Below are positions 26,349-35,140 of a DNA stretch of 50,435 bases, in pieces. A program made the translations under genes and the position numbers. Origin of the DNA: an uncultured Bacteroidia bacterium (lineage in GTDB: Bacteria > Bacteroidota > Bacteroidia > J057 > CALLMJ01); contig CALLNY010000024.1 in assembly GCA_938005475.1 (NCBI GenBank), forward strand, positions 1 through 50,435, in the 5' to 3' direction. The notes beneath the pieces are model-generated. The model ran no database searches, was not told the origin of the DNA, and saw only the letters and a list, made by a program, of their open reading frames with translations. Each line of letters starts with the position of its first letter. Position 1 is the stretch's first letter.

Positions 26349-27740
26349 TCATTCTTTAAATTTCCACATTTCATAGTTTTGGTATTTCCAAAGTTTTTTA
26401 TAGTTCATTTTTTGAAAGGTGTGTTGATATTCGGTAAAAGCATATTGGCTGACCAAAAAATATCTTTCTTTTAAAGGTTGTTGAATTCTATAACTAGATA
26501 TAGGAGGAACGGGAGTAGTTTTAATGGACGTATTCTTCAAGTAAGGAATGATTTCTAGTTCATAAGTAAAAAAATGAGTAATTCCTGATTGGTTTATTTT
26601 TTGAGATATAGTTTTCAATTCTTGATTTTTTTTCCATTGATTATACCAATAAAGTGGGTTCATAGTATTTTGCCCGCCTAAAAGTAATAATAAAATTACC
26701 ATAACCAAACGCTTAAAAAAGGTTTTGCAGATAAAATGCCATAGAAAAGCAATCCATTCAGAAGCATAAAATAATGCAATAGGTAATAAAACAATTCCCA
26801 TTCTATCATATCCTTTAGTCATTATAAAAAAAATGAAAAGTAAAGTTTGTAATATGCCCATAAAAATATCAGGAGTTTTTTTTTTGATAAGAATTTTGAT
26901 AATCAATGCAATAAAACCAAGTAATATCAAAGGTTTTTTTAAAATAAAAATTATGCTGTTGTTATCAAAACTTAAAAACTCTTGTTGGTAATCCGACTTG
27001 AGATGCCAATAATTTATAAACGAACTAAAATCGTGAAAATGAAAAATATAAAAAATAATGGAAGCTAATGGTAAAGTCAGTCCTTGAAAAAAAAGGAAAT
27101 GGAATATTTTTTTAGTTTTACGTGCGTAATAAATCCAGGCAAAAAGTAAGTACAATCCAAGGGGCAAGGCAATATATTCTTTGGTAAGGATAGCTCCCCA
27201 GAAAAAAAGTTGAGAAGAAGCTAATAAAAAGGTTTTTTGTTGAAATATTGCTTGAAATTGGAAGTATAATCCCCATAATACACATTGCAACATGAAGATT
27301 TCACCGATGTATTGCCCACCATATACTAAAAATTGAACATTTAAAAGGAGTAAAATTATTGAGAATTTATAAGATTTCGGATTAAAATAATTTTGAGAAA
27401 ACTTATAAATTAGGATAGAGAAAAATGCATTAAGGCAAACCATTAAAATTCTTAAATTAAAAAAATTCCATTCGAATAGTTTACAGAAGATAACCGCAGG
27501 GTAATGCAAAGCTGGGCCAATCGTAATCATTGTGGAATACATATTCCACGTTTTAAGTTCAGGATAGTCAATAGGGAAAGCTAAAATATTAATCTCATAA
27601 AGTGCATAGACCACAAGACTATGCGTTGTATCATCATACCAATAAGGGGTAATCCAACTAATAAAAAACAAAAAAATTAAGTATAAAAGATATAATCGAA
27701 ATGATTTAAGCAAGTCTTTGTTTTTCGATATTGAATACAA
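26349..27740 (-). CDS. GT-C-like integral membrane glycosyltransferase (non-ATG start)
   Basis: A 463-residue protein with roughly 10-11 membrane helices and a small C-terminal soluble domain. The N-terminal loop after helix 1 carries YWYDDTTHSL, the acidic pair expected in PMT/ArnT-like GT-C enzymes that use lipid-linked sugars, followed by ITIGPALHYP. Substrate unknown. There is no ATG near the start: the options are TTG at 27740 (35-base overlap with the LRR gene) or TTG at 27713 (8-base overlap). The end of the LRR gene overlaps either, suggesting translational coupling. Confidence 0.75.
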   Translation of the reverse strand: MYSISKNKDLLKSFRLYLLYLIFLFFISWITPYWYDDTTHSLVVYALYEINILAFPIDYPELKTWNMYSTMITIGPALHYPAVIFCKLFEWNFFNLRILMVCLNAFFSILIYKFSQNYFNPKSYKFSIILLLLNVQFLVYGGQYIGEIFMLQCVLWGLYFQFQAIFQQKTFLLASSQLFFWGAILTKEYIALPLGLYLLFAWIYYARKTKKIFHFLFFQGLTLPLASIIFYIFHFHDFSSFINYWHLKSDYQQEFLSFDNNSIIFILKKPLILLGFIALIIKILIKKKTPDIFMGILQTLLFIFFIMTKGYDRMGIVLLPIALFYASEWIAFLWHFICKTFFKRLVMVILLLLLGGQNTMNPLYWYNQWKKNQELKTISQKINQSGITHFFTYELEIIPYLKNTSIKTTPVPPISSYRIQQPLKERYFLVSQYAFTEYQHTFQKMNYKKLWKYQNYEMWKFKE

Positions 27741-28776
27741 CTCTTTTGTTTTGTAGATAATCTAAAACATCAGCGTTATCACCTATTATTTTGATTTTAT
27801 TATTAGAGAGATTTACTTCTTTTAGGGAGAGCATTTGTTTTAAAGGGGTTATATCTTCAATATAATTATTTTCAAGGTTTAAAATTTCTAATTTGGGAAG
27901 ATGAATGAGGGGTTGAATAAACTTAATTTTATTTTCGGATAAATCTAAATCTTCTAGAAGTTCAAGGGCATCTAAGTTTTGGATAGTATCAATCTCGTTG
28001 TAACCTAAATTCAAACGTTTTAGTTTTTTTAATGAGAAAAGCCCTTGAATGCCAAGAATTCTGTTACCATAAAGGCTTAGTCTTGTTAATTCAGTTTGAT
28101 TTTCTAGTCCTTGTATCATTGTAATTTGATTATTTTCTAAAAAAAGACGTTTAAGATTAGTTAGTTTATTTAAACCTTGAATATCTTCGATATTGTTGTA
28201 ATTTAAGTATAAATCTGTTAATTGGGTTAAATTATCTAAATTTTCAAGGTAAGATATGTTATTAGAATTTAAGTTTAAGAATTTTAAACTGGTTAAGTTT
28301 TCTAGTCCTCTAATTTCTTTAATGATGTTAGAACTTAGATTCAATTTTTGTAAAGAAGTTAAGTTTTGAAGATTTTCAATTTTTCTGCATTGAATTTTAG
28401 CGATTTCAAGTTCTTTAAGTTTAATTTGATTGTCTAGGCCTTGAATTTTTTCTATATTGGGGTTACATGATAAATTGAGATATTCTAATTTTAGTAAGTT
28501 TTCTAATCCCTGAATTTTAGTAATTTGGTTGTCTTGTAAGTCGAGCGCAATAAGTTCAGGGAAGTTATTGAGGAAATTAATGTTTTGAAGGTTACTTTTA
28601 CAAATTCGTAAAGCGATTAAGTTTTCATTTTCTGCGTAATAGCCCAATTTTTCGTAAGGCTCTTGTTCTATGAAACTATCTAAATCTTCATAAGCATAAA
28701 AATTAGATGGTTCAACGCCTATATCGATACACATAGCGTTGAAAAATTCTTCATCTAATCCCCCTAATTTACTCAT
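27706..28776 (-). CDS. Leucine-rich repeat protein (SDS22/internalin-like)
   Basis: A 356-residue protein with an N-terminal ~55-residue region and then about 13 repeats of 22 residues (pattern LxxLxLxxNxIxxIxGLxNLT), for example KLNLSSNIIKEIRGLENLT. The repeat type is SDS22/internalin-like, giving a curved protein-binding solenoid. No signal peptide is seen, so it is probably cytoplasmic; its partner is unknown. A -7 box ends 4 bases before the ATG, so the mRNA may be leaderless. Its 3' end overlaps the membrane glycosyltransferase gene. Confidence 0.9.
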   Translation of the reverse strand: MSKLGGLDEEFFNAMCIDIGVEPSNFYAYEDLDSFIEQEPYEKLGYYAENENLIALRICKSNLQNINFLNNFPELIALDLQDNQITKIQGLENLLKLEYLNLSCNPNIEKIQGLDNQIKLKELEIAKIQCRKIENLQNLTSLQKLNLSSNIIKEIRGLENLTSLKFLNLNSNNISYLENLDNLTQLTDLYLNYNNIEDIQGLNKLTNLKRLFLENNQITMIQGLENQTELTRLSLYGNRILGIQGLFSLKKLKRLNLGYNEIDTIQNLDALELLEDLDLSENKIKFIQPLIHLPKLEILNLENNYIEDITPLKQMLSLKEVNLSNNKIKIIGDNADVLDYLQNKRVVFNIEKQRLA

Positions 28777-28780
28777 GATG

Positions 28781-28788
28781 CAAATATA
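28781..28788 (-). promoter_or_regulatory. -7 box almost touching the LRR gene start
   Basis: TATATTTG on the minus strand ends 4 bases before the ATG at 28776. No -33 TTG is found at 19-21 bases. The rest of 28777-28944 holds no gene that I can support. Confidence 0.55.
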
Positions 28789-28944
28789 AAAAAACCTATT
28801 AAGGCATAGAAAAGTATTTATTCACATTTACAAGTTGTTTGGGATAGTTTTTACTTCTATTGAAATTTTTAGTGGATTGGAGAGAGATTGTATTATTTCT
28901 GAAAGCTTCTATGTTGTTTTTTTTTTTGAGGAGGAATAGCATGA

Positions 28945-31893
28945 TTAAATTCTGTAAGTAAAACTGAAGGTAATCAATCTTCCTTGGATATATCTCGTAT
29001 TCAAGCGAGCTTGATTAAATTTGGCGTTGAGATTATTTTCAAAAAATTGAACTCTATAAAAAGGCTGATTAAAAATATCTTGGAAAATTAGGCGTAGTAA
29101 AAATTTATCTTTAAAGTTTTTAGAGATTTGAATATCCAATCTATCTCTTGGTAAGACAACAAGGTCATTAAATTCACCGGGTTTACCTACGACAACAATC
29201 TGCCTGCCGAAGCGATTATAGAAGATATCGCAACCCATTCCTGTTTTAGGTTCTTTAAATAAAATGCCTGGATTTAATAAAAAGGGGCTCAATCCTTGTA
29301 ATCTTCTGTTGGCTCTAATACCTTCTAATTGTTGATTTTCTTGGGTTACAACGGAATTCAATACCGTGATATTTCCATAAACACTGAGATTATTAAGGTA
29401 GTTGTCAGGGTCATAGGAGAATCTTTTTCTAAATTCTGTTTCAATGCCATAAGAGATGGCGGCACCGGCATTACTCAAAGTATACTTATTAAAATAAACA
29501 CCTGTTCCGGTAGTAGGGGAGACAGTTTGCTCGATAGGGTCTTTTAGGTATTTAAAGAAGGGAGTAATGGTAAGCATATCAAGCCCTTGCGGGAAGTACT
29601 CGAAACGTATGTCAAGATTAAAGATTTTAGTAGGTTCTAAATTAGGGTTTCCTTCCCATTCGGAGAGTGTTTGCCTATCGAAGAATTTAAAATAAGAGAT
29701 TTCACGAGCATCTGGTCTTGTAATAGTTTGGGAAACGCCTAATTTTAAATTGATTTTATCGTTCCAATGCCGAACCAAGGCTAAGCAGGGTAGAGGGTTA
29801 ATGAAAGTTCTTTGCCTAAAAGGAACAACTGAACCCGCTAGGGTAGTATTTTCAAGGTGTTCTAGGTAGGTGTCAAGGCGTAATCCTAATAAAAAGCTCC
29901 ATTTTTTTGATAAATTTACTTCCGATTGGAGGTATGGGGCAATATTCAAAATTTTAGAACGAAAGTTATCTTTATCATCGGTTAATTCGGTTAAATAGAA
30001 ATAATTGGGGGCTATCAAACTAGAATTAAAAACGAATTGATTATTTTGAATGATTTGTTCTTTCAGAAGAGGAGAATCCCTTAAACTATCACCGGGTAAA
30101 AAACCAATATTCCTTGCTTGAAAGTGTTTCGTATAATATCCTAAATAAAAACCTCCTTTAACATTATAATTTATTTTCATACCTTTTTTTGAAAAAAAAG
30201 CATAACATTCAGTGCCTAACATTCTGTCCTTTTGTGAGCTTTGCATATTCATAAAAAGTAGCGCGTTGGTTCCTAATCTCACTTGGTCAGAGAAATACCA
30301 TTGATTTTGTTCATTTTTTAAAGCATTCAAAGTAGAATAAAAAGGATTAATAGTTTGTGCAAGGTTAATAAATAGGTTATTCGAGATTTTTAGTTCTTTT
30401 TTATCGTGGTTAAAGATTAAGTAATCAGTTTGGAGTTGGGAGGTCAAGAGTTGTTGTTGTTCAAAACGGCGAATCATTCTGCGGTAAGGAGTAGTATATA
30501 CAGTAGACGGATAAAAATAATCTCCATACATATCGATAGTTCTCCCTAAGTGATTGAAGATTAGGGCATTTTTGAAGCTAATAATAAATTTTTCTCCTTG
30601 ATAACCTAAGTTAGCCATTGAAGAAGTAAGCTGTTGTCTTTTAAAAATAGTACTATTAGAATAATCTGCGACGAGGCTATAACCCAGACCCGGAGAGTAT
30701 TCTGAAAGTACATTCAGATCTAAACTTTCTTTGGTATTAATGTTACTAGTATTAAGTCCTATAATCCAACCGAGAACTCTTTTATTACTGAGTTCTATTC
30801 TTTTTTTCCAGGAGGAATATAAATACAAATTAGGTAAAGCTTTTTTTTTAGTTACAAGGAAATTAGCGTTTACATTTTTTCCATATTCAGCGAGTTGAGG
30901 ATTGTCTTGAATGGAAGCCATGTTATTAAATTCATTAAAGTCAGGGAAATCAGGGGATAAGAACGAATTAGGCGAGCCCATAAATCCCAATAATCCTTTA
31001 TTTTGATTCATGGGGAGGATTTGATTTTGAAGGGAGGCCATTGTGTTGTAGCCTGTTATTCCACTGATAGAAAATTCATTTTTAGAGGGGATAGAGGCTG
31101 TTTCAAAACGGACAATCCCACCCCCGAGATTACCAGTTTGGTCGGCGGTAGCTGTTTTTATTAAATGAACTTGAGAAATAAAAGAACTAAAAAAGATATT
31201 AAAGTCGAAAGCCTGTCTTTCTACGTTCATGACAGGAAGAGGTACTCCATTAAATAATATTCCGTTGTATCTTTCAGGTAGACCTCTAATAGTTAAAAAT
31301 TTATCTTCTATTAAAGCAACTCCTGGCATCCTTCCTACTGAAGTGTTCGTAAATAAATCGGAAGAGGATTGTAAAATCATATCCCCCGAAAAGACGTCCA
31401 TTAAGCGGATATTTAACTTTTGTAAAATTTGAGCGGAGGCATCTGACTCTTTGCGAATATCGCTTGTTATGACTACTTCTTCAATATTCACTCCAACTTC
31501 TTCCATAGCAATAATGTATGGTTTATTTTCAGAAGGTTTTAAAATGAGGTTGGTCAGTTCTTTGGATTGATAAGATATGTAATTTAATTCAACGGTAAAT
31601 GGAGATTGTATATCTAAATCAGGGATGATAAAATTTCCTTCTAAATCGGTTTGGGTACCTATATTGAGTTCTTTAATTTTCACGGTTACTCCAATCAAGG
31701 GCTCACCTGTGTTAGCATCTATCACTTTACCTGTAAAACTTGCTTTAGATTGAATATATTGAACGGGGGTTTTATTTTTTTCGGTATTTTGAATAGTTTC
31801 TTGATTTTTTATTTTTCTTTTGGTTCTAGCTTCTTGTGCGTAGAGATTGCTAATAAGTGATGATATTATCAAGCATGTAATTAGTCTATTCAT
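28945..31893 (-). CDS. TonB-dependent outer-membrane receptor with CarboxypepD_reg-like domain
   Basis: A 982-residue receptor. Signal peptide (MNRLITCLIISSLISNLYA), a ~75-residue CarboxypepD_reg-like domain from about residue 50 (FTGKVIDANTGEPLIGVTV), a plug domain at ~135-270 (GRMPGVALIEDKFLTIRGLP, GNLGGGIVRFETAS), then a ~700-residue beta-barrel ending in the aromatic strand LITFSFTYRI. It takes up an unknown ligand with energy from TonB-ExbBD. No SusD partner is next to it, so it is not a standard SusCD glycan system. A Fur-regulated iron role is possible but I see no Fur box. Confidence 0.92.
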   Translation of the reverse strand: MNRLITCLIISSLISNLYAQEARTKRKIKNQETIQNTEKNKTPVQYIQSKASFTGKVIDANTGEPLIGVTVKIKELNIGTQTDLEGNFIIPDLDIQSPFTVELNYISYQSKELTNLILKPSENKPYIIAMEEVGVNIEEVVITSDIRKESDASAQILQKLNIRLMDVFSGDMILQSSSDLFTNTSVGRMPGVALIEDKFLTIRGLPERYNGILFNGVPLPVMNVERQAFDFNIFFSSFISQVHLIKTATADQTGNLGGGIVRFETASIPSKNEFSISGITGYNTMASLQNQILPMNQNKGLLGFMGSPNSFLSPDFPDFNEFNNMASIQDNPQLAEYGKNVNANFLVTKKKALPNLYLYSSWKKRIELSNKRVLGWIIGLNTSNINTKESLDLNVLSEYSPGLGYSLVADYSNSTIFKRQQLTSSMANLGYQGEKFIISFKNALIFNHLGRTIDMYGDYFYPSTVYTTPYRRMIRRFEQQQLLTSQLQTDYLIFNHDKKELKISNNLFINLAQTINPFYSTLNALKNEQNQWYFSDQVRLGTNALLFMNMQSSQKDRMLGTECYAFFSKKGMKINYNVKGGFYLGYYTKHFQARNIGFLPGDSLRDSPLLKEQIIQNNQFVFNSSLIAPNYFYLTELTDDKDNFRSKILNIAPYLQSEVNLSKKWSFLLGLRLDTYLEHLENTTLAGSVVPFRQRTFINPLPCLALVRHWNDKINLKLGVSQTITRPDAREISYFKFFDRQTLSEWEGNPNLEPTKIFNLDIRFEYFPQGLDMLTITPFFKYLKDPIEQTVSPTTGTGVYFNKYTLSNAGAAISYGIETEFRKRFSYDPDNYLNNLSVYGNITVLNSVVTQENQQLEGIRANRRLQGLSPFLLNPGILFKEPKTGMGCDIFYNRFGRQIVVVGKPGEFNDLVVLPRDRLDIQISKNFKDKFLLRLIFQDIFNQPFYRVQFFENNLNAKFNQARLNTRYIQGRLITFSFTYRI

Positions 31894-31919
31894 AATTCAA
31901 ATTTATTGTTCCAAGTCTG

Positions 31920-31927
31920 CAAATATA
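31920..31927 (-). promoter_or_regulatory. -7 box for the TonB-dependent receptor
   Basis: TATATTTG on the minus strand, 26 bases before the ATG at 31893. No -33 TTG at the expected spacing. Confidence 0.5.
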
Positions 31928-32075
31928 AAAAATTAATAAATTTGATTCATTAAAGTTTTTGCCCAAAATATCAATTTTTTGTCATGAATTATAAACAATT
32001 TATTTTATAAGACAATTTGTCAAATTTTTGTATTTATTACAAACGAAAAAGATGTCATTTTGTCTTATATTTAAA

Positions 32076-32091
32076 TTGGCACTATTTTGGT
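32076..32091 (+). promoter_or_regulatory. Candidate sigma-54-type promoter of hsp20
   Basis: TTGGCAC at 32076-32082 is a perfect -24 element. The -12 element aligned at GG-N10 reads TGGTA instead of TTGCA, two mismatches. It lies 33 bases before the ATG. No TAnnTTTG box exists here; the closest is TATATTTA at 32066-32073. Upstream, GACAATTTGTC (32011-32021) and GTCATTTTGTC (32054-32064) could bind an activator. Confidence 0.4.
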
Positions 32092-32124
32092 AGGGTAATA
32101 TATAGCACAAAATACTTAATTGAT

Positions 32125-32541
32125 ATGAGTAGCGATTTAAAGCCATTTCAAACATTATGGATGAGACCCTTTGATAAGTGGTTTGAAGACATGTTCCAGA
32201 TGCCTTCGGTATCTAACTTTTCTCCAAAAGTAGATATAGCCGAAACGAAGGAAGCGTTTGAGTTATCTATTCAACTACCTGGTGTCAATAAAGAAGACAT
32301 CAAAGTAGAATTAGATGGTAACTTATTAAGTATTAGTGGAGAAAGAAAATTTAACAAAGAAGAAAGTGACAAAACCTGGAGAAAGGTGGAGTCCTATTAT
32401 GGGGCGTTTTCAAGAAGTTTTACTTTGCCAGAAAATGTAGACAAAGAAAACATTAAGGCGAGCTCAAAAGATGGTATCCTGTTAGTCACAATTCCCAAAA
32501 AAATTGAGGAGAAGAAAACAAATTTGATTAACATCGAGTAA
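32125..32541 (+). CDS. Small heat-shock protein Hsp20 (alpha-crystallin family)
   Basis: A 138-residue ATP-independent holdase chaperone. The alpha-crystallin domain runs from ~40 to the end: KVDIAETKEAFELSIQLPGV, then DIKVELDGNLLSISGER and the C-terminal ASSKDGILLVTIPK (GxLxxxxPK). The N-terminus WMRPFDKWFEDMF is typical. Members bind unfolding proteins under stress and hand them to DnaK. The ATG at 32125 is used because the longer frame begins in the promoter region. The gene is monocistronic and ends at a terminator. Confidence 0.95.
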   Translation: MSSDLKPFQTLWMRPFDKWFEDMFQMPSVSNFSPKVDIAETKEAFELSIQLPGVNKEDIKVELDGNLLSISGERKFNKEESDKTWRKVESYYGAFSRSFTLPENVDKENIKASSKDGILLVTIPKKIEEKKTNLINIE

Positions 32542-32565
32542 CGAAAAGCAAAATTTAACAAGGTA

Positions 32566-32595
32566 CGGGATGGCGGCAGGTCATCCCGATTTTTA
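32566..32595 (+). terminator. Intrinsic terminator after hsp20
   Basis: Arms CGGGATG (32566-32572) and CATCCCG (32582-32588) pair perfectly around a 9-base loop, followed by ATTTTTA. It lies 24 bases after the hsp20 stop, between convergent genes. Confidence 0.85.
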
Positions 32596-32598
32596 TTA

Positions 32599-33618
32599 TT
32601 AGCCTTTCAAGAATAAAGCCCATGGATTTAAAGAACGGGAATGTTCTAAAATAATTCTTAAGGTTGCAGTGATAGGTAAAGCTAAAATCATGCCGGAAAA
32701 GCCCCATAAATTACCAGCTAAAATGATAAAAAAAATAGTGGCTAATGGATTTAAGTTCATAATTTTACCCATGATTTTTGGAGTAATAAAATTGGCTTCT
32801 ATAACATGAGTAATCCAAAAAATTATAAAAGCCCAAACCATAAAACCCCAACTTCCGTACATTAACACGCTGTATAAACTGACAGCTAATCCTACAGAAA
32901 AGATTCCTAAGTAAGGGATTATATTTAAGAAAGCGCCAAGAAAAGCAAAAAATAAGCTATGTCCTATACCACTAATGCCTAACAAAAACCATAAAATGCA
33001 AAATACCAATATCTGAACCTGAATAACCCCTAAAATGTAACCCGACAAAGTAGTAGATAATTTACCAAAGAAAGAAGAAGTATTTTCTTTCTGATGCTCC
33101 CCGAGTACTGCTTCAAAAGCTATATAAATATTTTTACGATACATTAACATCAAAAACGAATATATCGTTGCTAATATGAGATTGCCTGCTAAACTGGATA
33201 GCATGACCAAAGCACTGCCAATAATTTCGCTACCTTTGATTAAAATTTCATTTAATTTAGAACGAACTATATCATATCCTTCAATTCCCTCTGCTTTCAG
33301 CCAATTATCCATCTCGTTGAAAAATGTAATCGCTTTATTTTGGATAATTGGATAATCTGTCTGAAAAATAGATAAACTACTGTAAGTCCACCAAGAAATA
33401 AGAAATATCAACACATATATGGACATCAAGGAAAGAATAATAGCCAATATTTCTGGAATTTTCCATCGAATCAAAAATTTTACCCAAGGTAGAATGGTTG
33501 CACTTAATATAATGGCGTATAACATTGGCTGCAAAACTTCTTTTAAATAAATGAAAAAAAAGCCTGTTAGAAATATAGCTATCAAGCCAAATGTATAACT
33601 ATTAAAAGAATTTGTCAT
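32599..33618 (-). CDS. AI-2E family transporter (PerM-like)
   Basis: A 339-residue inner-membrane protein with about eight helices of the AI-2E/PerM/TqsA family. The central segment GAFLNIIPYLG and a late helix pair around ITHVIEANFITPKIMG with NLNPLATIFFIILAGNLWG are family hallmarks. Some members export the signal AI-2, others act as sodium/proton antiporters; no LuxS is nearby, so the substrate is open. The ATG at 33618 is chosen because a -7 box lies 15 bases upstream. It stands alone. Confidence 0.9.
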   Translation of the reverse strand: MTNSFNSYTFGLIAIFLTGFFFIYLKEVLQPMLYAIILSATILPWVKFLIRWKIPEILAIILSLMSIYVLIFLISWWTYSSLSIFQTDYPIIQNKAITFFNEMDNWLKAEGIEGYDIVRSKLNEILIKGSEIIGSALVMLSSLAGNLILATIYSFLMLMYRKNIYIAFEAVLGEHQKENTSSFFGKLSTTLSGYILGVIQVQILVFCILWFLLGISGIGHSLFFAFLGAFLNIIPYLGIFSVGLAVSLYSVLMYGSWGFMVWAFIIFWITHVIEANFITPKIMGKIMNLNPLATIFFIILAGNLWGFSGMILALPITATLRIILEHSRSLNPWALFLKG

Positions 33619-33633
33619 AACTATGCATAATTG

Positions 33634-33665
33634 CAAATTTATTACAAATCTTGATAAGATTACAA
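33634..33665 (-). promoter_or_regulatory. Promoter for the AI-2E transporter gene
   Basis: On the minus strand, TTG (33663-33665) and TAAATTTG (33634-33641) are 21 bases apart, close to the Bacteroidota consensus. Confidence 0.55.
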
Positions 33666-33689
33666 CGATTTTGGATAATTATGAATAGC

Positions 33690-33728
33690 AAAAAGGCACT
33701 TCTATGTATGAAACCTTGAAATGCCTTT
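33690..33728 (-). terminator. Probable terminator of the sulfur operon
   Basis: Minus-strand arms AAAGGCATTTC and GAAGTGCCTTT form an 11-bp stem (one G-T pair) around a 15-base loop. The stem ends in a run of five T residues. It lies 16 bases after the last gene of the operon. Confidence 0.5.
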
Positions 33729-33744
33729 AAAAAAAGGTATTTAA

Positions 33745-34257
33745 TTAGTGCGGTAATTTCTCTCTAAACTTTCCGTATACCCAAGTTCCTAGAATGGCGG
33801 ATAGTAGGGTTACAATAATCACTGGGGCACCTGACCCTATTTGAGCATAGAGAGGACCGGGGCAAGCTCCTGTTATACCCCAACCCAATCCAAAAAGTAA
33901 TCCTCCAATAATTTGTCCTTTATTAAAAGTTTTATTATGAAGTTGAATGGGCTCACCGTATATCGTTCTTATTTTAAATTTTTTAATCAGGGCTACTGAA
34001 ATCATTCCTATAAGCACCGCACTACCTATTACACCGTACATATGGAAAGATTGGAAACGAAACATTTCTTGAATTCTAAACCAACTGATTATTTCCGCTT
34101 TTACAAAGGTTATCCCAAACAGGCAACCTAAGATTACATATTTAATATTGTGCCACCATTGGTGTCGTAATTTACTTTCATTGACGCACATAGCGTCTAG
34201 TGAACGTTGTTCTAAATCTTTGATATCTAAAATTTCATTAGATATTTTGTTTTCCAT
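33745..34257 (-). CDS. YeeE/YedE half-transporter, DUF6691 type
   Basis: A 170-residue inner-membrane protein with about four helices. The key segment FGLGWGITGACPGPLYAQIGSG carries the conserved Cys of YeeE/YedE-type thiosulfate/sulfur transporters. In Bacteroidota the transporter is commonly split into two half-size proteins, and the other half is encoded 2 bases upstream. An N-terminal cytoplasmic stretch of ~35 residues precedes helix 1. The ATG at 34257 is preferred over a TTG at 34263. It is the last gene of the sulfur operon. Confidence 0.87.
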   Translation of the reverse strand: MENKISNEILDIKDLEQRSLDAMCVNESKLRHQWWHNIKYVILGCLFGITFVKAEIISWFRIQEMFRFQSFHMYGVIGSAVLIGMISVALIKKFKIRTIYGEPIQLHNKTFNKGQIIGGLLFGLGWGITGACPGPLYAQIGSGAPVIIVTLLSAILGTWVYGKFREKLPH

Positions 34258-34259
34258 AA

Positions 34260-34820
34260 TCAAAGTTGAAGAATAAAAGGTAAAATAAAGTTTGACATAA
34301 TAAAACCACCAATCATGAAACTAATTGTTGCTACAAGAGATGGCCATTGTAGGTTAGAAAGTCCCATAATAGCATGCCCACTTGTACAGCCTCCTGCATA
34401 ACGAGTACCAAAACCCACTAAAAATCCCCCTACTACCATCAATATTAATCCTTTCCAACTTAACAAATTCCCCCAATTAAATAACTCTTTAGGAATCAAT
34501 GAATTGTAATTTGTAATACCATAACTTGCAAGTTCAGATTTTAAATTTTCATGTATCTGAATAGGCTCTGTATCATTAAGGAAGTGCCCTGCAATAAATC
34601 CTCCAATAAAAATACCTGATACAAAAAGTAAATTCCATATTTCCTTCTTCCAATCATATTGAAAAAACGGTATATTAGAGGGGGCACAAGATGCACAGAT
34701 ATGCCGTAATGAAGAACTTATCCCGAAGGATTTATTCCCTAGAATTAATAGTGCAGGTACCATTAAGCCAATAATCGGACCTGCCACGTACCAAGGCCAT
34801 GGCTGAATTAAATTTTCCAT
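34260..34820 (-). CDS. YeeE/YedE half-transporter, first half
   Basis: A 186-residue inner-membrane protein with about five helices. It has RHICASCAPSN near residue 40 and the conserved RYAGGCTSGHAIMGLS motif near residue 145, both with cysteines thought to relay thiosulfate in YeeE. It forms a split transporter with the downstream gene. Uptake of thiosulfate or another reduced sulfur compound is the likely role, given the rhodanese, MBL and thioredoxin genes upstream. It begins 20 bases after trxA. Confidence 0.88.
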   Translation of the reverse strand: MENLIQPWPWYVAGPIIGLMVPALLILGNKSFGISSSLRHICASCAPSNIPFFQYDWKKEIWNLLFVSGIFIGGFIAGHFLNDTEPIQIHENLKSELASYGITNYNSLIPKELFNWGNLLSWKGLILMVVGGFLVGFGTRYAGGCTSGHAIMGLSNLQWPSLVATISFMIGGFIMSNFILPFILQL

Positions 34821-34840
34821 ATAATTATAATGAGCTTTTT

Positions 34841-35140
34841 TTATTGAAACTGTCTAATTACACTAACTAATTCTTGTTTGGATAATACACCACTTTTTCT
34901 CCATAGAACTTCTCCTTTTTTAAATAAAATTAGCGTAGGAACTGCTTGAATTTGGTATGCTCCTGCAACCACAGGATTTTTATCTACGTCAATCTTAATA
35001 ATAGAGGCTCTTTCTCCTATTTCATCTTTCACTTCTTTTAGGATAGGTGCTAACATTTTGCACGGTCCACACCACTCCGCCGAAAAATCTACTAATACTG
35101 GTTTTTCTGAATTTACTAATTCTTGAAAACTTTTTTTCAT
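34841..35140 (-). CDS. Thioredoxin
   Basis: A 99-residue cytoplasmic thioredoxin with active site WCGPC (Cys24, Cys27) and the cis-Pro in AVPTLILFKKG. Length is slightly short of E. coli TrxA. In this operon it would supply reducing power to rhodanese persulfides or thiosulfate. The ATG overlaps the stop of the small membrane-protein gene upstream (ATGA). The genome very likely has another housekeeping thioredoxin, so I leave the symbol empty. Confidence 0.92.
   Translation of the reverse strand: MKKSFQELVNSEKPVLVDFSAEWCGPCKMLAPILKEVKDEIGERASIIKIDVDKNPVVAGAYQIQAVPTLILFKKGEVLWRKSGVLSKQELVSVIRQFQ

Noticed and set aside
27760-28620. Regular ~66-bp periodic sequence suggestive of a repeat array
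   Set aside because: It is the coding sequence of 22-residue leucine-rich repeats, not a CRISPR or tandem DNA array; the copies differ and lack constant spacers.
28929-28963. AGGAGGA followed by ATG, a Shine-Dalgarno-like start on the plus strand
   Set aside because: The frame has only 6 codons before a stop and runs into the end of the TonB-dependent receptor gene on the other strand.
32017-32124. 36-residue N-terminal extension of Hsp20
   Set aside because: It begins with a non-ATG codon in the promoter region and has no similarity to Hsp20 N-termini; the ATG at 32125 fits the family.
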